NCBI GenBank assembly: GCA_003996215.1 | Contig: QJPP01003110.1 | Coordinates: forward strand, 1-64,000 | Reading direction: 5' to 3' | Origin: Jaltomata sinuosa | Lineage: Eukaryota > Streptophyta > Magnoliopsida > Solanales > Solanaceae | DNA: 64,000 nt | Shown: positions 11,618-22,851 of the stretch, piece after piece | Layout: each line of letters begins with the position of its first letter | Position numbering within the stretch: the first letter of the stretch is position 1 | Made by a program: the position numbers and the translations under genes | Notes under the pieces: generated by a model | Told to the model about the DNA's origin: nothing | The model's database searches: none | The model's input: only the letters and a program-made list of their open reading frames with translations

Positions 11618-11905
11618 ACTCTCGAAGAAAAGTACGAACATCTCTGAACCGTTCTGCAAGACTATACAAGACTTGTTTGGTACGACTAGATCAATGAACC
11701 TAGGGCTCTGATACCATCTTTATCACGACCCAGACCATCGTGAGTGGCACCCACCCAACCCCCGGATGAGCGAACTAATAGAGTCCAATTCTTATCCTAG
11801 ACTAACAACCTAAAACCAGCTAACAGAAAATAAACTAGAAATTCCAATATGCAAGGAACCAGTGTTTAGACCCTTCATAAACAATCAGACCCTCTCATCT
11901 TCATA
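11572..11905 (-). repeat. Copy of R-U5-PBS-leader pasted in gag, flanked by 46-bp repeats
   Basis: The segment 11619-11861 is a near copy of 12871-13114. On the minus strand that covers the last about 140 bp of the LTR, the PBS and about 100 bp of leader. It is bounded by two 46-bp direct repeats of gag sequence, 11572-11617 and 11860-11905, that differ at one or two positions. The block lies in the same orientation as the element. Its outer limit on the LTR side would mark the 5' end of the genomic RNA if it arose by template switching. Confidence 0.85.
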
Positions 11906-12753
11906 AACCAAACAACTGAGTAGCATAATGAGACAAAGCATGGAACTTAGCCTCATAAGTCGAGACTGACATGCTTCCAAGTTCCAAATTCAAGAACTTA
12001 TCCTTCTTATTGTTTCTCAAGGTACGAGGTACGTACTTCTCTAGTAAGAGAGCATGAAACTCCTCCCAAGTCAAAGCAGGCAGTGTAGATGGTCTGCTTT
12101 CTACCTAAGACCTCGACCATTGCTAAGCGTCACCCTGCAGCTGAAATATGACGAACTCAACCCCATGCTAACGTACGATACCCAACTTGTGCAACCTCTC
12201 ATAGCAATCCAAGATGAACTTATAAGCATCCTCTCTATCGGTACCCTGAAACATCGGAGGCTTCATCTTGTTGAAACTTGGTCAGCATCTCATGTTCATT
12301 TTCGGTCATCACCGGGCCTAATATTGCCCTGAAGAAATCATTTGTGCCTGAAGCGGTATCCATCCTAGGCACCGTGGTAACTGTTGGTTGAGTATCCCAA
12401 GCCTGATTTGCAAATGCCGCGGGTATGGCTTCAGCACCAACCAACCCACTCAAAATATTCCAAGTTTGCTGAAAGGCTTTTGGTATCATAGTAGGAAGGC
12501 ATGCATCCTTAACCGGTGATGACTCCGCCTCCGTCTGTGCCCCTTCATCCTCCATAACAACATCCATATCCTCAACAACCTGATCCTGAGGTGGAGGAGG
12601 GGTTGCCTCTCTATCTCCTGCAGTAGCTTGAGCCCCACCCCTGGCGGGTGTGTCTCTCCCTCGTCCTCTGCCCCTTCTCCTACCTCTGTCATGAGCTTCC
12701 GGGCCCGCTGTTGGGACCGCTGGTCTCGCTCCATTGTTCCTTGTATTAACCAT
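11906..12753 (-). pseudogene. gag: gag of F2 chromovirus
   Basis: The start at 12753 (MVNTRNNGARP) is chosen because it lies about 220 bp after the PBS and begins a long Arg/Gly-rich and acidic N-terminal region. The frame is open for 172 codons. It then shifts near 12260, after which the gag core can be read in another frame (KPPMFQGTDREDAYKFIL, CYERLHKLG). This gag belongs to a different branch from the F1 gag, whose core reads LRLAPPRFAGNSGQD, but the layout is the same. Further frame changes occur downstream to 11906, where the pasted leader block begins. Non-functional. Confidence 0.8.
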
Positions 12754-12973
12754 TTGTGGACAGAAGAGTGAATGAGGTTAGATACCAATTTGTATCACCA
12801 GATACCAATTGGAATCAAGTTATAACACGAAGGAAGGAAGGAAGAGATAGTTTTTTCTAAAGCCCCATAGCCTCTCGAAGAAAAGTACGAACATCTCTGA
12901 ACCGTTCTGCAAGACTATACAAGACTTGTTTAGTACGACTAGATCAATGAACCTAGGGCTCTGATACCATCTT
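12754..12973 (-). other. F2 leader and primer-binding site
   Basis: Untranslated leader between LTR and gag. The PBS lies at about 12957-12971 (minus strand GATGGTATCAGAGC), four to five bases from the LTR end. A second copy of this PBS lies at about 11703-11718 in the pasted block. Confidence 0.75.
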
Positions 12974-13819
12974 TATCACGACCCAGACCTTCGTGAGTGG
13001 CACACACCCAACCCCCGGATGAGCGAACTAATAGAGTCCAACTCTTATCCTAGACTAACAGCCTAAAACCAGCAAACAAAAAATAAACTAGAAATTCCAA
13101 TATGCAATGAACCATACCATTAAATAAGCCTGCAGAAATTCCCCTAGAACCTAAAAGTCATCGTACCAAACGTTACCAATACTAGAGTACGGGGATACAA
13201 CCCCAAAACTAAAAATAATAAGAAATAGTGTAAGCCCAAAACAATTGGGTTGTAACTCAAAAGATAGACACCGAGGCAGCTTGGTCGAATAGCTCACCCT
13301 TGATTTCTTGAAGAGTCAGGCCTACAAGTAAGGTCGTGCATGAATCGCCGAAAGATTTCCTATACTCACAAAAAACAAGCAAGTGCAGTATCAGTACAAA
13401 ACCATCGTGTACTGGTAGAATCATCAGCCAGTTCCAATATCAATGTATGAACAGTACACGAATCAAGTAACAGTACAGGGAACACGTAATCCAATTACCA
13501 AACACCTCTAACTACAAATCTAATCCTAATTAGTCTCTACATGCCATTCACTTCCAATACGAAAATCAATACAAGTCACACCCTCATATCTATATAGCCT
13601 TGACCCACCATGGGATCCCCTTTAACGAATACCTAAGTGTTCACAAGCGACTCGGTCTACACCAAGACCAACTCTAAACCAGATACAATAATAACCTAGC
13701 CTCACAAAGACCATAATTAAAAGACACATCTCAATAATACAGTCTAGTCCGCTCATGGAACCAATATCAATCAACATAATGTAACAAATATCCATGCAAT
13801 GATAAAGTAAAGTTAAACC

Positions 13820-13968
13820 ATACCAGGCGTGGTACCTGAGCCAACCGTTAGTAATTTCCCATACCAGGCGTGGTACCCGAGCCAACCGTTAGTAATTTCC
13901 TGTACCAGGCGTGGTACTCGAGCCAACCGTTAGTATTCCCGTACCAATCATGGTACCCGAGACAACTG
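13820..13968 (-). repeat. 41-bp tandem repeat, second LTR
   Basis: The same unit as at 8331-8480, with units starting near 13838, 13879 and 13920. Unit number is conserved between the two LTRs, so no expansion has occurred since insertion. Confidence 0.85.
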
Positions 13969-14704
13969 AATGTCAACAATCCACAGTCACAACAATGAAC
14001 AATTAACTTGTAAACCAACAAGCAAAAATGCACAGTTCAATAACCAGACTGATCAAACAAGACTATAAGACATTACAATTCATCTCTTAAGAAATGCATC
14101 TCATACAATCACTTAGATAAAAGTACTCAAACATACAAGTCAGGAAGAAATCAAGCGATCACCAACCTCGAAATGATCCAAGCTATACTTTACCGGAGCT
14201 TTCCCATTCTCCGAAGTTCTTACTGGTTCTTGGTATAAAACAACACACAATAACCAATAATTAATCCCCATGGCCTATAATTTACCCGGATTATGCAAGA
14301 ATCCTAAACCCTAGGCCACCCATGATTATTCCACCCATTCCCCAGGCTTTCCCATCGTTAATTCACCTAGTTCTATCATTTTTACGAATAAAATTAGGAA
14401 ATTAAGGTCACATGATCATAAAATGGTAAATTTAGCAACACCCAAGAACTTCTACACATAGAATCCCTCTTTTTCCCCAGATTCTACCATCCCTAAGTCA
14501 TTCCAAATCTCTCCCCAAGTCTACCCCTAGTAGGTCTACTGCATAGGAAAATTATTATGGAGTTTGGGGAGTAGAAACCTTACCTTAGGGAAGAAAAAGG
14601 ATGAAGAACGGAGGAAAAACACCTGAAATCGCCCTAGTTATTCTCTCAAATGAATTGTAGAAATTTGAACTGTTTTGGGGATGTTTCTGCATTAAATCCA
14701 GTCA

Positions 14705-14845
14705 GGATTCACTATAGAGGTCGTCTTCCGCTATAGCGGTACCGCCATAGCAGAGTCAACCGCTATGGCGGAGATTGACCACCTTGACTTTTGCTATAGC
14801 GATCTTTTCTTCCACTATAGTGGAGGTTGCCACAGCAGAGCCTTA
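14705..14845 (-). promoter_or_regulatory. Palindromic cluster CCGCTATAGCGG (intact F2 LTR)
   Basis: CCGCTATAGCGG at 14728-14739 and ACCGCTATGGCGG at 14759-14771 are the best copies. They are flanked by half-matching variants. The cluster sits about 360-500 bp from the U3 start of the minus-strand LTR. A TTTAAT core (14692-14698) follows in the direction of transcription. Confidence 0.7.
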
Positions 14846-15202
14846 GCACTCATCAAAGACAGAATGTCCAGAATTCTCCAAAATTTGTTCATTTTACAAC
14901 ACACTTGCTTCTCCCGATGATCCGAAACAACCCCCTCACGTCAATCTTGATTCCGGAAGATCTATTTACCCGAATTCGATTCCGAAATGTCTCCCAGACT
15001 CATTTATATCTTGGCTACATGGAAAAATAGATCAAACCAAGATATCTAACCCTATACTTACCCAGATTTCCCTAGACTATACCTCGCTCCAAATCCGGCC
15101 GAGGCTAGCCTAACCCAGAATTTCAAACTCCCAAACCCGGAGTTTTCTAACTCTAAAACTTGGCACGATTGGACTACCTGTAATGACGGACCTGGTCGTT
15201 AC

Positions 15203-16600
15203 AGTTGAACTCATACCTGATGGTACCATGAACATAAACCAATTCATGAGAAACATTGGACACCCTGTAGCTAGTAAAACAAGTCATCAATCATTAGCAA
15301 AGGGTATTTTTTTAATAGTCACCTTGTTTAGTTATCGGTAGTCTATAAACTTTAGCAATGTGTCATCTTTCTTTCAAACAAATCATACTAGTGCACCCCA
15401 TGGTGACGTACTAGGCCTGATGAAGCCCTTATCTAATAAATCTTTTAGTTGTTCCTTTTATTCTTTCAATTCTGCTAGTGCCATTATATATGGGGGAATT
15501 GATATAGGTTGGGCATGTGGAAATATATCAATAGCAAAATCAATCTACCATTCTAGAGGAATACTAGGAAGCTCGTCTGGAAACTCATTAACTAATGGAA
15601 TAAACTGAACAGTTGATGGCTTTGCATCAATATTTTAAACTCAAACAATATGGTAAATACAGCCTTAAGAGATCATTTTCCTCTCCTGAAGATAGGAAAC
15701 AAACCTATTTTTCGGCATTGCAGCATTACCCTTCCACTCCCAAACTACTTCCCCTTAAAAGTGGAATCTTACAGTCTTCGCTCGGTAGTCTACATAGGAA
15801 TAACAAGATGCCAGCCAATCTATGCCCATAATAATATCAAACTCAATAATCTCTAACTCTCTCAGGTCTACAAAGGTCTGACAGCTAACAATCTGTACCG
15901 TACAACCTCAATAAACCCTCCTACCGATAATAGAGTCACCAACTAGGGTAGACATAATAAAAGGCTTCTTCAATAACTCTACTACTATGCACAACTTCCC
16001 AACAATAAATGGGGTAACATATGATAATGTTGAGCCTTGATCTATCTAAGCATAAACACAATGGGAGAGCAAACACTCAATGTACCTATCATAATATCTG
16101 GGAATGGCTCTGTATCCTAATGATCTGTCAGTGCATAAGTGTGATTCTAGACACTTCCAGAATGAGATGCTCCCTCACATCCTCGAACTATACCGGCTAA
16201 AGTCTTGAATCCATACTCTACAAGATGTACTGAGGAAGACTATCATGTTGCTAATCCATCCCTCTATCCTGAAAACTGCTGGTCCCTTAGCAGACAATAT
16301 CTTTATATATGACCCTCTTGGCCACAATAATAACATGTTATAGAGCTCTGATGACATATCTTGTCATGTTATCTAGTGCAAGTATCACAATGTAGCACAA
16401 CTGATCTTAACTGTTCTAGGACCCTATATTACTGCGAGACTGATGCTTGTGAGCTCTAAGCTAGACCTAACTACCCTCGATGATCCAATTTGTTACCCTA
16501 GAACTTCTATATTGGGAGCCTAGGTGGTCTTCCCAATACAGAGGTCTGGAGCAACTCTAAGCATCTGTCAGAAACCCTATAGGCCTATCCTTCTTTTGTT
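15203..16600 (-). pseudogene. Gag knuckle, protease and RT fingers
   Basis: On the minus strand, a degenerate CCHC knuckle occurs around 16300-16340. A protease-type segment with FDIIMG-DWLA lies near 15815-15850. The RT N-terminus with GAL, KKD, IDYR-LNKVTIKK and IDDLF-LQG follows between 15230 and 15420. Stops and frameshifts interrupt every domain. The order gag-protease-RT fixes the orientation. Without the palm motifs it cannot be placed precisely, but it is closer to the neighbouring F3/F4 type than to F1. Confidence 0.65.
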
Positions 16601-16920
16601 GCTCTCTCTTAACTCTCTCAGTCGTATACTGCTGATATGAAAACCTCTTTATTTTCATTGCATTGGCCTAAATCTACGTGATGTTCATATAATTATCATG
16701 TACAATTTTAGTACAATACCAATAATAATCGTAAGTCGAAGAACACAACACTTATGATTCATCTCTGTAGCACGATTTGAGAATAAGAAGGGTAACTTTC
16801 CGGAACAATGTATGTAGCTTCCTGCTTATAGAATATGGTGCACAACACATTTATAAACAAGACTCTACTAGACATGGCTTGAAGACTCCTTAGGATATGG
16901 TGTTGATCTGATACTAAGTT
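15203..16920 (-). mobile_element. Chromovirus remnant (gag, protease, RT start)
   Basis: Internal part of a minus-strand element whose PBS (about 16905-16918, CTTAGTATCAGATC on the minus strand) abuts the F3 LTR at 16921. Its RT is cut at 15203 by the F2 element, inside the segment that reads SWYHQV where relatives have SGYHQLRVR. The remainder of RT, RNase H and integrase is not found on the other side of F2. Gag is reduced to the region around the zinc knuckle. About 250 bp of leader precedes it. Confidence 0.7.
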
Positions 16921-17746
16921 TGTCACGCCCCAAACTCGGGGGGTGTAATTGGCACCTAATGTAAAAACTTAGGACAAAGTTGACCCTGGTGAACCATTTG
17001 TCAATGGTGTAAAGCATCCACACACAATCAAGAAAACAAACAAGTATATTTTGGCTTAAAAATCAACCCTAGACCAGCAAGGCTCCTGTCAATAGCTCTA
17101 CAAAAAACAAATACTTCCAATAGTTCATATAAAGAAATAAGCAGGAACAACATAAGTCCTGTTTGGGCCGTCAAGGCCTCTATGATATCTAGGAAAGTAT
17201 AAATACTATACGGGCCTACAAGGCCACTAGGATCTTTATAAAATAACTGAAAATATGTATAAATAATATAATATAGGCCAATAGGAAAAATCTAATTACC
17301 AAAATACCCATGGGAAACTTAAATGAAAAATCTGCTAAAAACTTGACATAGGTTCCACGGGCATGAACCACGATGCATAAACTAGTGCACGCTATATGGT
17401 TTTCCCCAAAATTTTCAAATTACAGACCTGACGTCCACGAGGACAAACCATGGCCCATGGACCATTCACCAGACCATGAATCCTAGTCGTGGTTGTCAGG
17501 AAAAATGTTACCTCTCAGTCTATATCCACGAGGGCCCTCTACAGTCCATGGTCTGATCCACAGTCAGTTTATCCCTCACGTGGTTCTCAAATTTTTTATA
17601 AAGATACAGGTTACGTTCCACGGGTACCATCCATGGGCATGGTCTTTTCCATGATTCGTTAAAAGCGTCTTTGGTTCCTGCCTAACAACTTAACACTTAA
17701 GTTTTTTTTGGTCTGGTTCTTAGAATAGAAATTTTGGAGTATTACA
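16921..17746 (-). repeat. F3 LTR shared by two flanking elements
   Basis: This 826-bp LTR has TGTAAT at 17746 and GCGTGACA at 16921 on the minus strand. On its left is a PBS belonging to the remnant at 15203-16920. On its right is a polypurine tract (minus strand CCCAAGGTGGAGATAT, 17747-17763) belonging to the element at 17747-21867. One LTR therefore acts as 5' LTR of one body and 3' LTR of the next. Confidence 0.8.
17345..17660 (-). promoter_or_regulatory. Palindromic cluster CCACGGGCATG/CCATGGCCCATGG (F3 LTR)
   Basis: Degenerate self-complementary words recur here, for example CCATGGCCCATGG near 17448-17460 and CCACGGGTACC near 17619. Less perfect than in other families. A run CCTATATTATATTA on the minus strand near 17260-17275 follows downstream and could be the TATA element. 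Confidence 0.5.
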
Positions 17747-17889
17747 ATATCTCCACCTTGGGATCATTCATAGTCTAATAAAGACTAAACAAGCTGAAAT
17801 GGATTCATGAGACATGCATTAATACTTGGAAACATAAAAACAGTTGATCGAACATGAAGCTGAGGGGAAAACTGAGGAAACCGAGGATA

Positions 17890-18260
17890 CCAAAGAGGAA
17901 CAATATCTCAAACTGGAACTAAATTTGAAGGAAAGAGGTGAGGGTACTTGGTCATCATAGTTGCTTATGCTTCCCAAGTAGCTCCGTTAACTGACTGGTT
18001 CTCTGAAAGGACTTTCACCGAGGCAACTTCCTTATTCCTAAACTTATGAACCTGACAATCAAGACTCTCAATTGGAACCTCTTCGTAGGAGATACTATCC
18101 CTCACACCTACACTTTCAAATGGCACAATTGAGGTTGGATCACCAACACACTTCTTCAACAAGGAAACATGGAAAACTGACTGCACTGCTGCTAACTCTG
18201 CTGGCAACTCTAATTTCTAAGCCACACTACCAACTCTCCTGAGAATCCTATAGGGGCCTA
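17890..18260 (-). pseudogene. Chromodomain end of F3 pol
   Basis: Residues VFHVSLLKKCVGDP lead into a degraded chromodomain (YEEVPIESLDCQVHKF, NKEVASVKVL, NGATWEA) read from 18207 to about 17940. A stop follows TWEA, and the usual KYPHLF ending can be read just after it. In chromoviruses this domain binds modified histone tails and directs insertion into heterochromatin. The small domain is nearly complete but unlikely to be translated. Confidence 0.75.
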
Positions 18261-19260
18261 TATATCAAGGACTACGCTTCCCCTTTTTAATAAACCTCAT
18301 CACTCCCTTCAGGGGTGAAACCTTCAGAAACACCCAATAATCAATTTCGAACTCTAAGTCACTTCTCCTCACATCTGCATAGGATTTCTGATGACTCTGT
18401 GTTGACTTCAGCCTCTCCCTAATGAGTTGAAATTTCTCCATAGTATCATCAACTAATTTGGCCCTAATAATGTTGCTTCACCTACCTAAAACTAGCCAAT
18501 AGGTGATCTACATGTCCGTCCATAAGGTGTCTCATACAAAGCCATATGGATGCTAGTATGGAAACTGTTATTGTAGGCAAACTCTATAAAAGGAAAGTGA
18601 TCATCCCAATTTCCTTTAAAGTTGAACACACAAGCCCTCAATATGTCCTCTAAGGTCCGGATGGTATATTTTTCCTGACCGTCTGTCTGTGGATAGAATG
18701 TTGTGATGAGATTTGCCTGAGTACCACGACCTTTTTGAAATGACTTCAAAAATTGGGATGTAAGCTGAGTTCCCCTATCTGAGATGATGGATAAGGAAAC
18801 TCTATGCAATATGACTATCTCATGGATGTAAAGTAAGGCATAATCCTCTACTGAATCAGTAGTCTTGACTGCCAAGAAATGGGTTGACTTAGTCATTCTG
18901 TCTACTATCACCCAAATTGAATCATGCTAGCTGCGGGTGCGCGGTAAACCTGTTATGAAGTCTATATTGATCACTTCACACTTTCAAGTAGGAATTTCAA
19001 TATACTGAGTCATACCTCTCAGTCTCTAATGCTCTACCGTAACTTGCTGGTAATTTGGAAAGTTAGCCACAAAATCCGCAATGTCCCTTTTTATGCCATT
19101 CAACCAATAGACTTCTCGTAAGTCATGGTACATCTTGATAACACCAGGATGGATATAATATTTGAAGTTGTGAGCATTGTCAAAATCCTCTGCCTTAGCT
19201 CATCTACATTAGGAACACATAATCAACCCTGATAACGAAGCTCACTATTTCCTCCTTAGG
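18261..19260 (-). pseudogene. Integrase of F3, damaged catalytic glutamate
   Basis: The longest piece (18492-18911) reads from VDRMTKSTHF through IISDRGTQLTSQF to EFAYNNSFHTSIHMA and CRSPIG. The second catalytic aspartate (ISDRG) is present. At the third catalytic site relatives read DGQAERTI, whereas here it is TDGQEKYTI, so the glutamate has become lysine. The zinc-binding part lies upstream at about 19050-19260 but is broken. Part of the cut-and-join machinery of the element, now inactive. Confidence 0.75.
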
Positions 19261-20040
19261 AGAAAACACCTACTCTCTACGGATAAACTGCACCTTTTAA
19301 CTTGTCTAAGATGGTATTGCTGCCTTGTTTCTCCTTCACCTTAACAACCAAAGAAGGCTCTAACCCATTCTGAACTATAACACCACGATTTCCTGGGTAT
19401 ATAAGATGAACCCCTAAGCAAGCAAGGCTATTAACATCCTTATCCAATTCCTTCTTTTCTTCCACAACCTATGACACACTACCCATAGACCCTCTACTAG
19501 GTGCGTCAGCCACTACATTGGACTTACTTGGATGGTAAAGCACACCCATGTCATAATCCTTAAGAAGTGCTAGCTACCTTCTCTTTCAAAGGTTTAACTC
19601 CTTCTGAGTGAACACATATTGGAGGCTCTTGTGGTTGGTAAACACGTCCACATAGATAGCATACAAGTAATGTCTCCAGATCTTTAAGGCAAAAATAACT
19701 ATTTCTAACTTAAGATCATGAGTCAGGTAGTTCTTCTCATGAACCTTAAGCTGTCTGGAGGCATGCGCTATGACCTTCCCATGCTGCATCAAAACACAAC
19801 CGAAACCAACTCTAGATGCATCATAATAAACAACAAAACCATCTAAACCCTCTGGTAGAGTCAAAACTGGGGATGTGGTCAACTTGGTCTTCAATTGTTG
19901 AATGTTCTTTTCACACTCATCTGACCATTGGAACTTAACATTTTTCTGAGTCAACCTGGTCAATGGGGCATTTATGGATGAGAACCCCTCAATAAAATCT
20001 TCTGTAGTAACCAGCCAAGCCCAAAAAGCTCCTAATGTCT
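19261..20040 (-). pseudogene. RNase H of F3
   Basis: The open stretch 19586-19963 contains LTRLTQKNVKFQWSDECE, LPEGLDGFVVYYDAS, GKVIAHASRQLKVHEKNYLTHDLKLE and FTNHKSLQYVFTQKELNL. This order, with the Asp of YYDAS and the Glu of LKLE, is the RNase H core of plant gypsy elements. A linker at 19277-19465 leads toward integrase. RNase H removes the RNA strand during cDNA synthesis. Frame breaks separate it from both neighbours. Confidence 0.8.
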
Positions 20041-20640
20041 GTCGAAGAAGTGGGTCTAGGGAAAATCTTTACTGCTTCTATTTTAAGCAAATCTACTTGA
20101 ATGCCCTCCTTAGACACCATATGACCTAGAAAAGCAACTGACAGCAACAAAACTCACCCTTACTAAACTTTGTAAAAAACTGGCGATCCTTGAGAGTTTG
20201 CAACACAACCTTCATATGGTTTGCATGCTCCTCCTGACTCTGGAAATAAACAAGGATGTCATTTATAAAGACAATGATGAACACATCTAAGTACTATTTT
20301 AATACCCTATTAATCAAGTCCATAAAGACTGCAGAAGTATTTGTTGGTCTACATGACATAACCACAAATTCATAGTGACCATACCAAGTTCTTAAGGCTA
20401 TTTTTGGAATATCGCATTCTCTAACTCTGAGTTGATGATAGCCAGATCTAAGTTCAATCTTGGAGAAATAAATGACACCTTGAATCTGGTCAAACAAATT
20501 GTCAATTCTAGGGATGGGATACTTATTATTAATTGTGACTTTGTTAAACTGGCAATATTCCATGCAGATTCTGAGGGAATCATCTTTCTTGCATATGAAG
20601 AGGACTGGAGCACCCCATGGAGAGATACTTGATCAAATTA
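20041..20640 (-). pseudogene. Reverse transcriptase of F3, altered active site
   Basis: Fingers and palm are recognisable from 20563 downward (FNKVTINNKYPIPRIDNLF, FSKIELRSGYHQLRV, RTWYGHYEFVVM). The YVDD-type box, FIDD in the relatives, reads FIND at about 20250-20262, a loss of the first catalytic aspartate. The thumb continues to 20041 with stops. The sequence after VVMS reads CRPTNTSA where relatives have FGLTNAPA. Clearly inactive. Confidence 0.8.
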
Positions 20641-21290
20641 AACCTTTATATAAGAGATCTTTCAACCGATTCTTCAGTTCTTTATGCTTAGCTAGAGCCA
20701 TTCTATAAGGAGGAATAGATATGGGTTGCGTATCTGGAAGGAGGTCTTTCCCAAAGTCAATCTCCCTCTCGAGAGGAACTCTAAGTAGATCTTCAGGAAA
20801 CACTTCTGAGAACTCATTTACCACGCGAACTGACTGTAGGGATAGGGTCTCAAAATCAAAATCCTTGACCCAAACTATATGGTATATCCACCCTTTAAAG
20901 ATCAATTTCCTAGAGTTTAGATAAGGTATGAAATGACCTTGTGACATAGGGGGACTACCTCACCATTTTGAGATAAGTTCATTCGAAAACTCAAACTTGA
21001 AAATTCTAGTTTAGAAGTCGACTGAGGCATAACATGCATGTAACCAATCCATGCCGAGAATAATATCAAAACCGTTCATCTCTAACTCTAGTAGATCAGC
21101 TGAGGTAACTCTATGAAGGACTGTGACTGGGAAGTATCTATATATTATCTTGGATAGTACTGACTCACTAAATGAAGTTGAGACATGAAAGGGTTCTAGG
21201 AGTTTTTCAGGACTAACTCCAAACTTGCATGCAACATAAGGGATCGCAAATGACAAAGAAGCCTCAGGGGTCTAGAAAAGCATAAACTTC
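20641..21290 (-). pseudogene. Aspartic protease and linker of F3
   Basis: Minus-strand segments read SFAIPYVACKFGVSPE, ADLLELEMNGFDIILGMDWLHACYASVDF (21011-21256) and then the linker to RT with VPLEREIDFGKDLLPDTQPISIPPYRMA (20633-20947). The DPGA-type active site expected upstream of SFAIPYV is broken by a stop near 21270. In F5 the same site reads LLDPGASLSFITPYVACKF. The protease cleaves gag-pol in the particle. Confidence 0.75.
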
Positions 21291-21867
21291 AATAGAGAAA
21301 ACTTACAACATACCGGTGACTACATTTGGGGAACTCTTTTGATCCTGGATGGATGACATAGGATAGAGGCAGTTCTGGCGCATACCACCTTCTGCACCAG
21401 AAGTGGCACCCTGCTGAGCTAAACGGCCTTTTGGAGATGATGTAGTAGACTAAATAATGTTGCCTCCATTGTTTTTCTTGGAAGAAGGGAAAATCCTTGA
21501 TCCTATGACCAATTTGTCCGCATCCAAAGCATCCACCTGTGCCATAAAGGCACTCACAAGGGTTATTCTTACCATACTTATTGCAAACAGGGTAGGGAGC
21601 CCCTCTTTGCAACACTTTCTTGCGAACGAGACTTTGATGCCCTACCTGCCTAATCATGCCTATGTATGGGTTCCTGAGTAGGAGAACTAGTTTATGATGG
21701 CATTGGTTGTGATGACCTCTTTTGAAATGAAGACCAGTTTCTACATCTAGACCTCTGCTCACCAAACCCTGAATCCTATGTTCTGGCCTTTTTGTTCTCC
21801 CTTGCCCTCTCTTTTAGTTTCTTCTCTTCTATCTGTTGTGCATAAGTCATAAGTCTAGGGATTTTTA
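21291..21867 (-). pseudogene. gag: Gag C-terminal part with zinc knuckles, F3
   Basis: Residues CNKYGKNNPCECL and CFGCGQIGHRIKD around 21490-21590 form two closely spaced knuckle-like motifs, as in F4 and F5. The basic linker lies upstream. The gag core and N-terminus are missing because a T-type LTR starts at 21868. The first knuckle is not a canonical CCHC (it keeps C-x8-C), a feature shared by the whole F3/F4/F5 group. Confidence 0.7.
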
Positions 21868-22752
21868 TGATATACAACCCATGCAAGTGCACGTGATTAT
21901 AGAAAGTAATATAGAAGCTCTTTTAATATGGATATCAAACCCATAAGGACAATGCGCTTAGAAATTCACTTAATTTAATTTCTAATAATATTTCACACAA
22001 GCGACGTGATTTATCAAGAAAATTGGTGAAATTATATCATTCCACTTGTTGCAATAATAATAAAGCAAGACAATAACAATGTGAGCAAAGGTTGTAAACA
22101 ATATCAAGGGAGATTCTAGGGCTACGACATTTACCACAAACATGTATAATATTTGTTCGTCTCAATGAACTTTATTTCTCTAATTGTTGATTTCAGGGTT
22201 AATTATATGATTTGAAAATGGTCATCCTCTAAATCACCTATTTAAACTAGCCTCACAACTACACTATTGAGTGGGGATGTGAGTTTCGAATTCAAATACA
22301 TTAATGTTTTCATCCCATTTATAACAAAATAAGTCAAACTATGTATATTGCTATCCTAGTAGAAAATCAACCCTAGAGTTAGCCATAGATGATCTTATTC
22401 CCCATGTTCTTCATTCTATTCTCATGTTCCCATGGTCAGTTCACGCAAGAATTTCCCATTTATTCTAATGTTTTCTAGACACTAAAATATTAAGAATAAG
22501 AACATGAGATAAATTAAATGAGAAACAGGGTTCATTAATTCAAATTAAACACAATACAATCATGTTCTAGCCATAACCCTAGAACAAGGGTGTTTAGCCA
22601 CTCATAATTGGAAAGAAAATTACAAAGATAATGTTAATCATACCAAAGTAATAAGTACATGAGTTTGAACAAGATAAACCATAATAAAAACCCTTCGCCT
22701 CTCTATTTTGCTTCAAAAATAATGTGTCAGTCCCTCTGAGAAAGTCCTTGGG

Positions 22753-22766
22753 GAATTTATAGATGT
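22753..22766 (-). promoter_or_regulatory. TATA-like element of T LTR
   Basis: Minus strand CATCTATAAATTCC. It lies about 70 bp downstream of the palindromic words that begin at 22825, the same arrangement as in the T LTR at 61676-63182 and the F1 fragment at 54857-56215. Confidence 0.5.
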
Positions 22767-22851
22767 ATGGTGGAATTACCCCCTAGCCCCTAGATAATTC
22801 TTCAATTTAAAGAAACAATTACTGTCTAGCATGGGTGTGCCTCGCATGGCC

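Larger units (their letters stand above)
7748..15202 (-). mobile_element. F2 chromovirus, internally rearranged
   Basis: On the minus strand the order is 5' LTR (12974-15202), PBS, leader, gag, a pasted leader copy, a gag remnant fused to the RT thumb, RNase H, integrase, and a 3' LTR remnant (7748-9476). The 3' LTR lacks about 257 bp of its distal end, where it meets F1 gag, and about 180 bp at its internal end, so no target duplication can be checked. Protease and the catalytic RT half are absent. The copy is defective. It abuts the RT remnant of another element at 15203. Confidence 0.85.
12974..15202 (-). repeat. F2 5' LTR, intact
   Basis: Minus-strand LTR of 2229 bp, TGTAACGACC at 15202 to GGGTCGTGATA at 12974. 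It contains the 41-bp tandem array and the CCGCTATAGCGG cluster. An AT-rich TTATTTAA lies at about 13126-13135, just upstream of the point (13114) where the pasted leader copy ends. No gene is present. Confidence 0.85.
17747..21867 (-). mobile_element. F3 chromovirus body, broken in gag by T element
   Basis: Minus-strand internal region with polypurine tract next to the LTR at 16921-17746, then chromodomain, integrase, RNase H, RT, protease and part of gag. It ends at 21867 in the middle of gag, where a T-type LTR begins with TG at 21868. The rest of gag, the PBS and the 5' LTR would lie beyond that insertion and are not seen in the window. Every domain has stops or frameshifts, so this is an old copy. 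It is the outermost layer of the nest. Confidence 0.8.

Noticed and set aside
11697..11740. Second PBS and LTR end as evidence for an independent element in F2
   Set aside because: Only 243 bp of LTR end and leader are present, bounded by direct repeats of gag. There is no second LTR or body, so a pasted leader copy explains it better.
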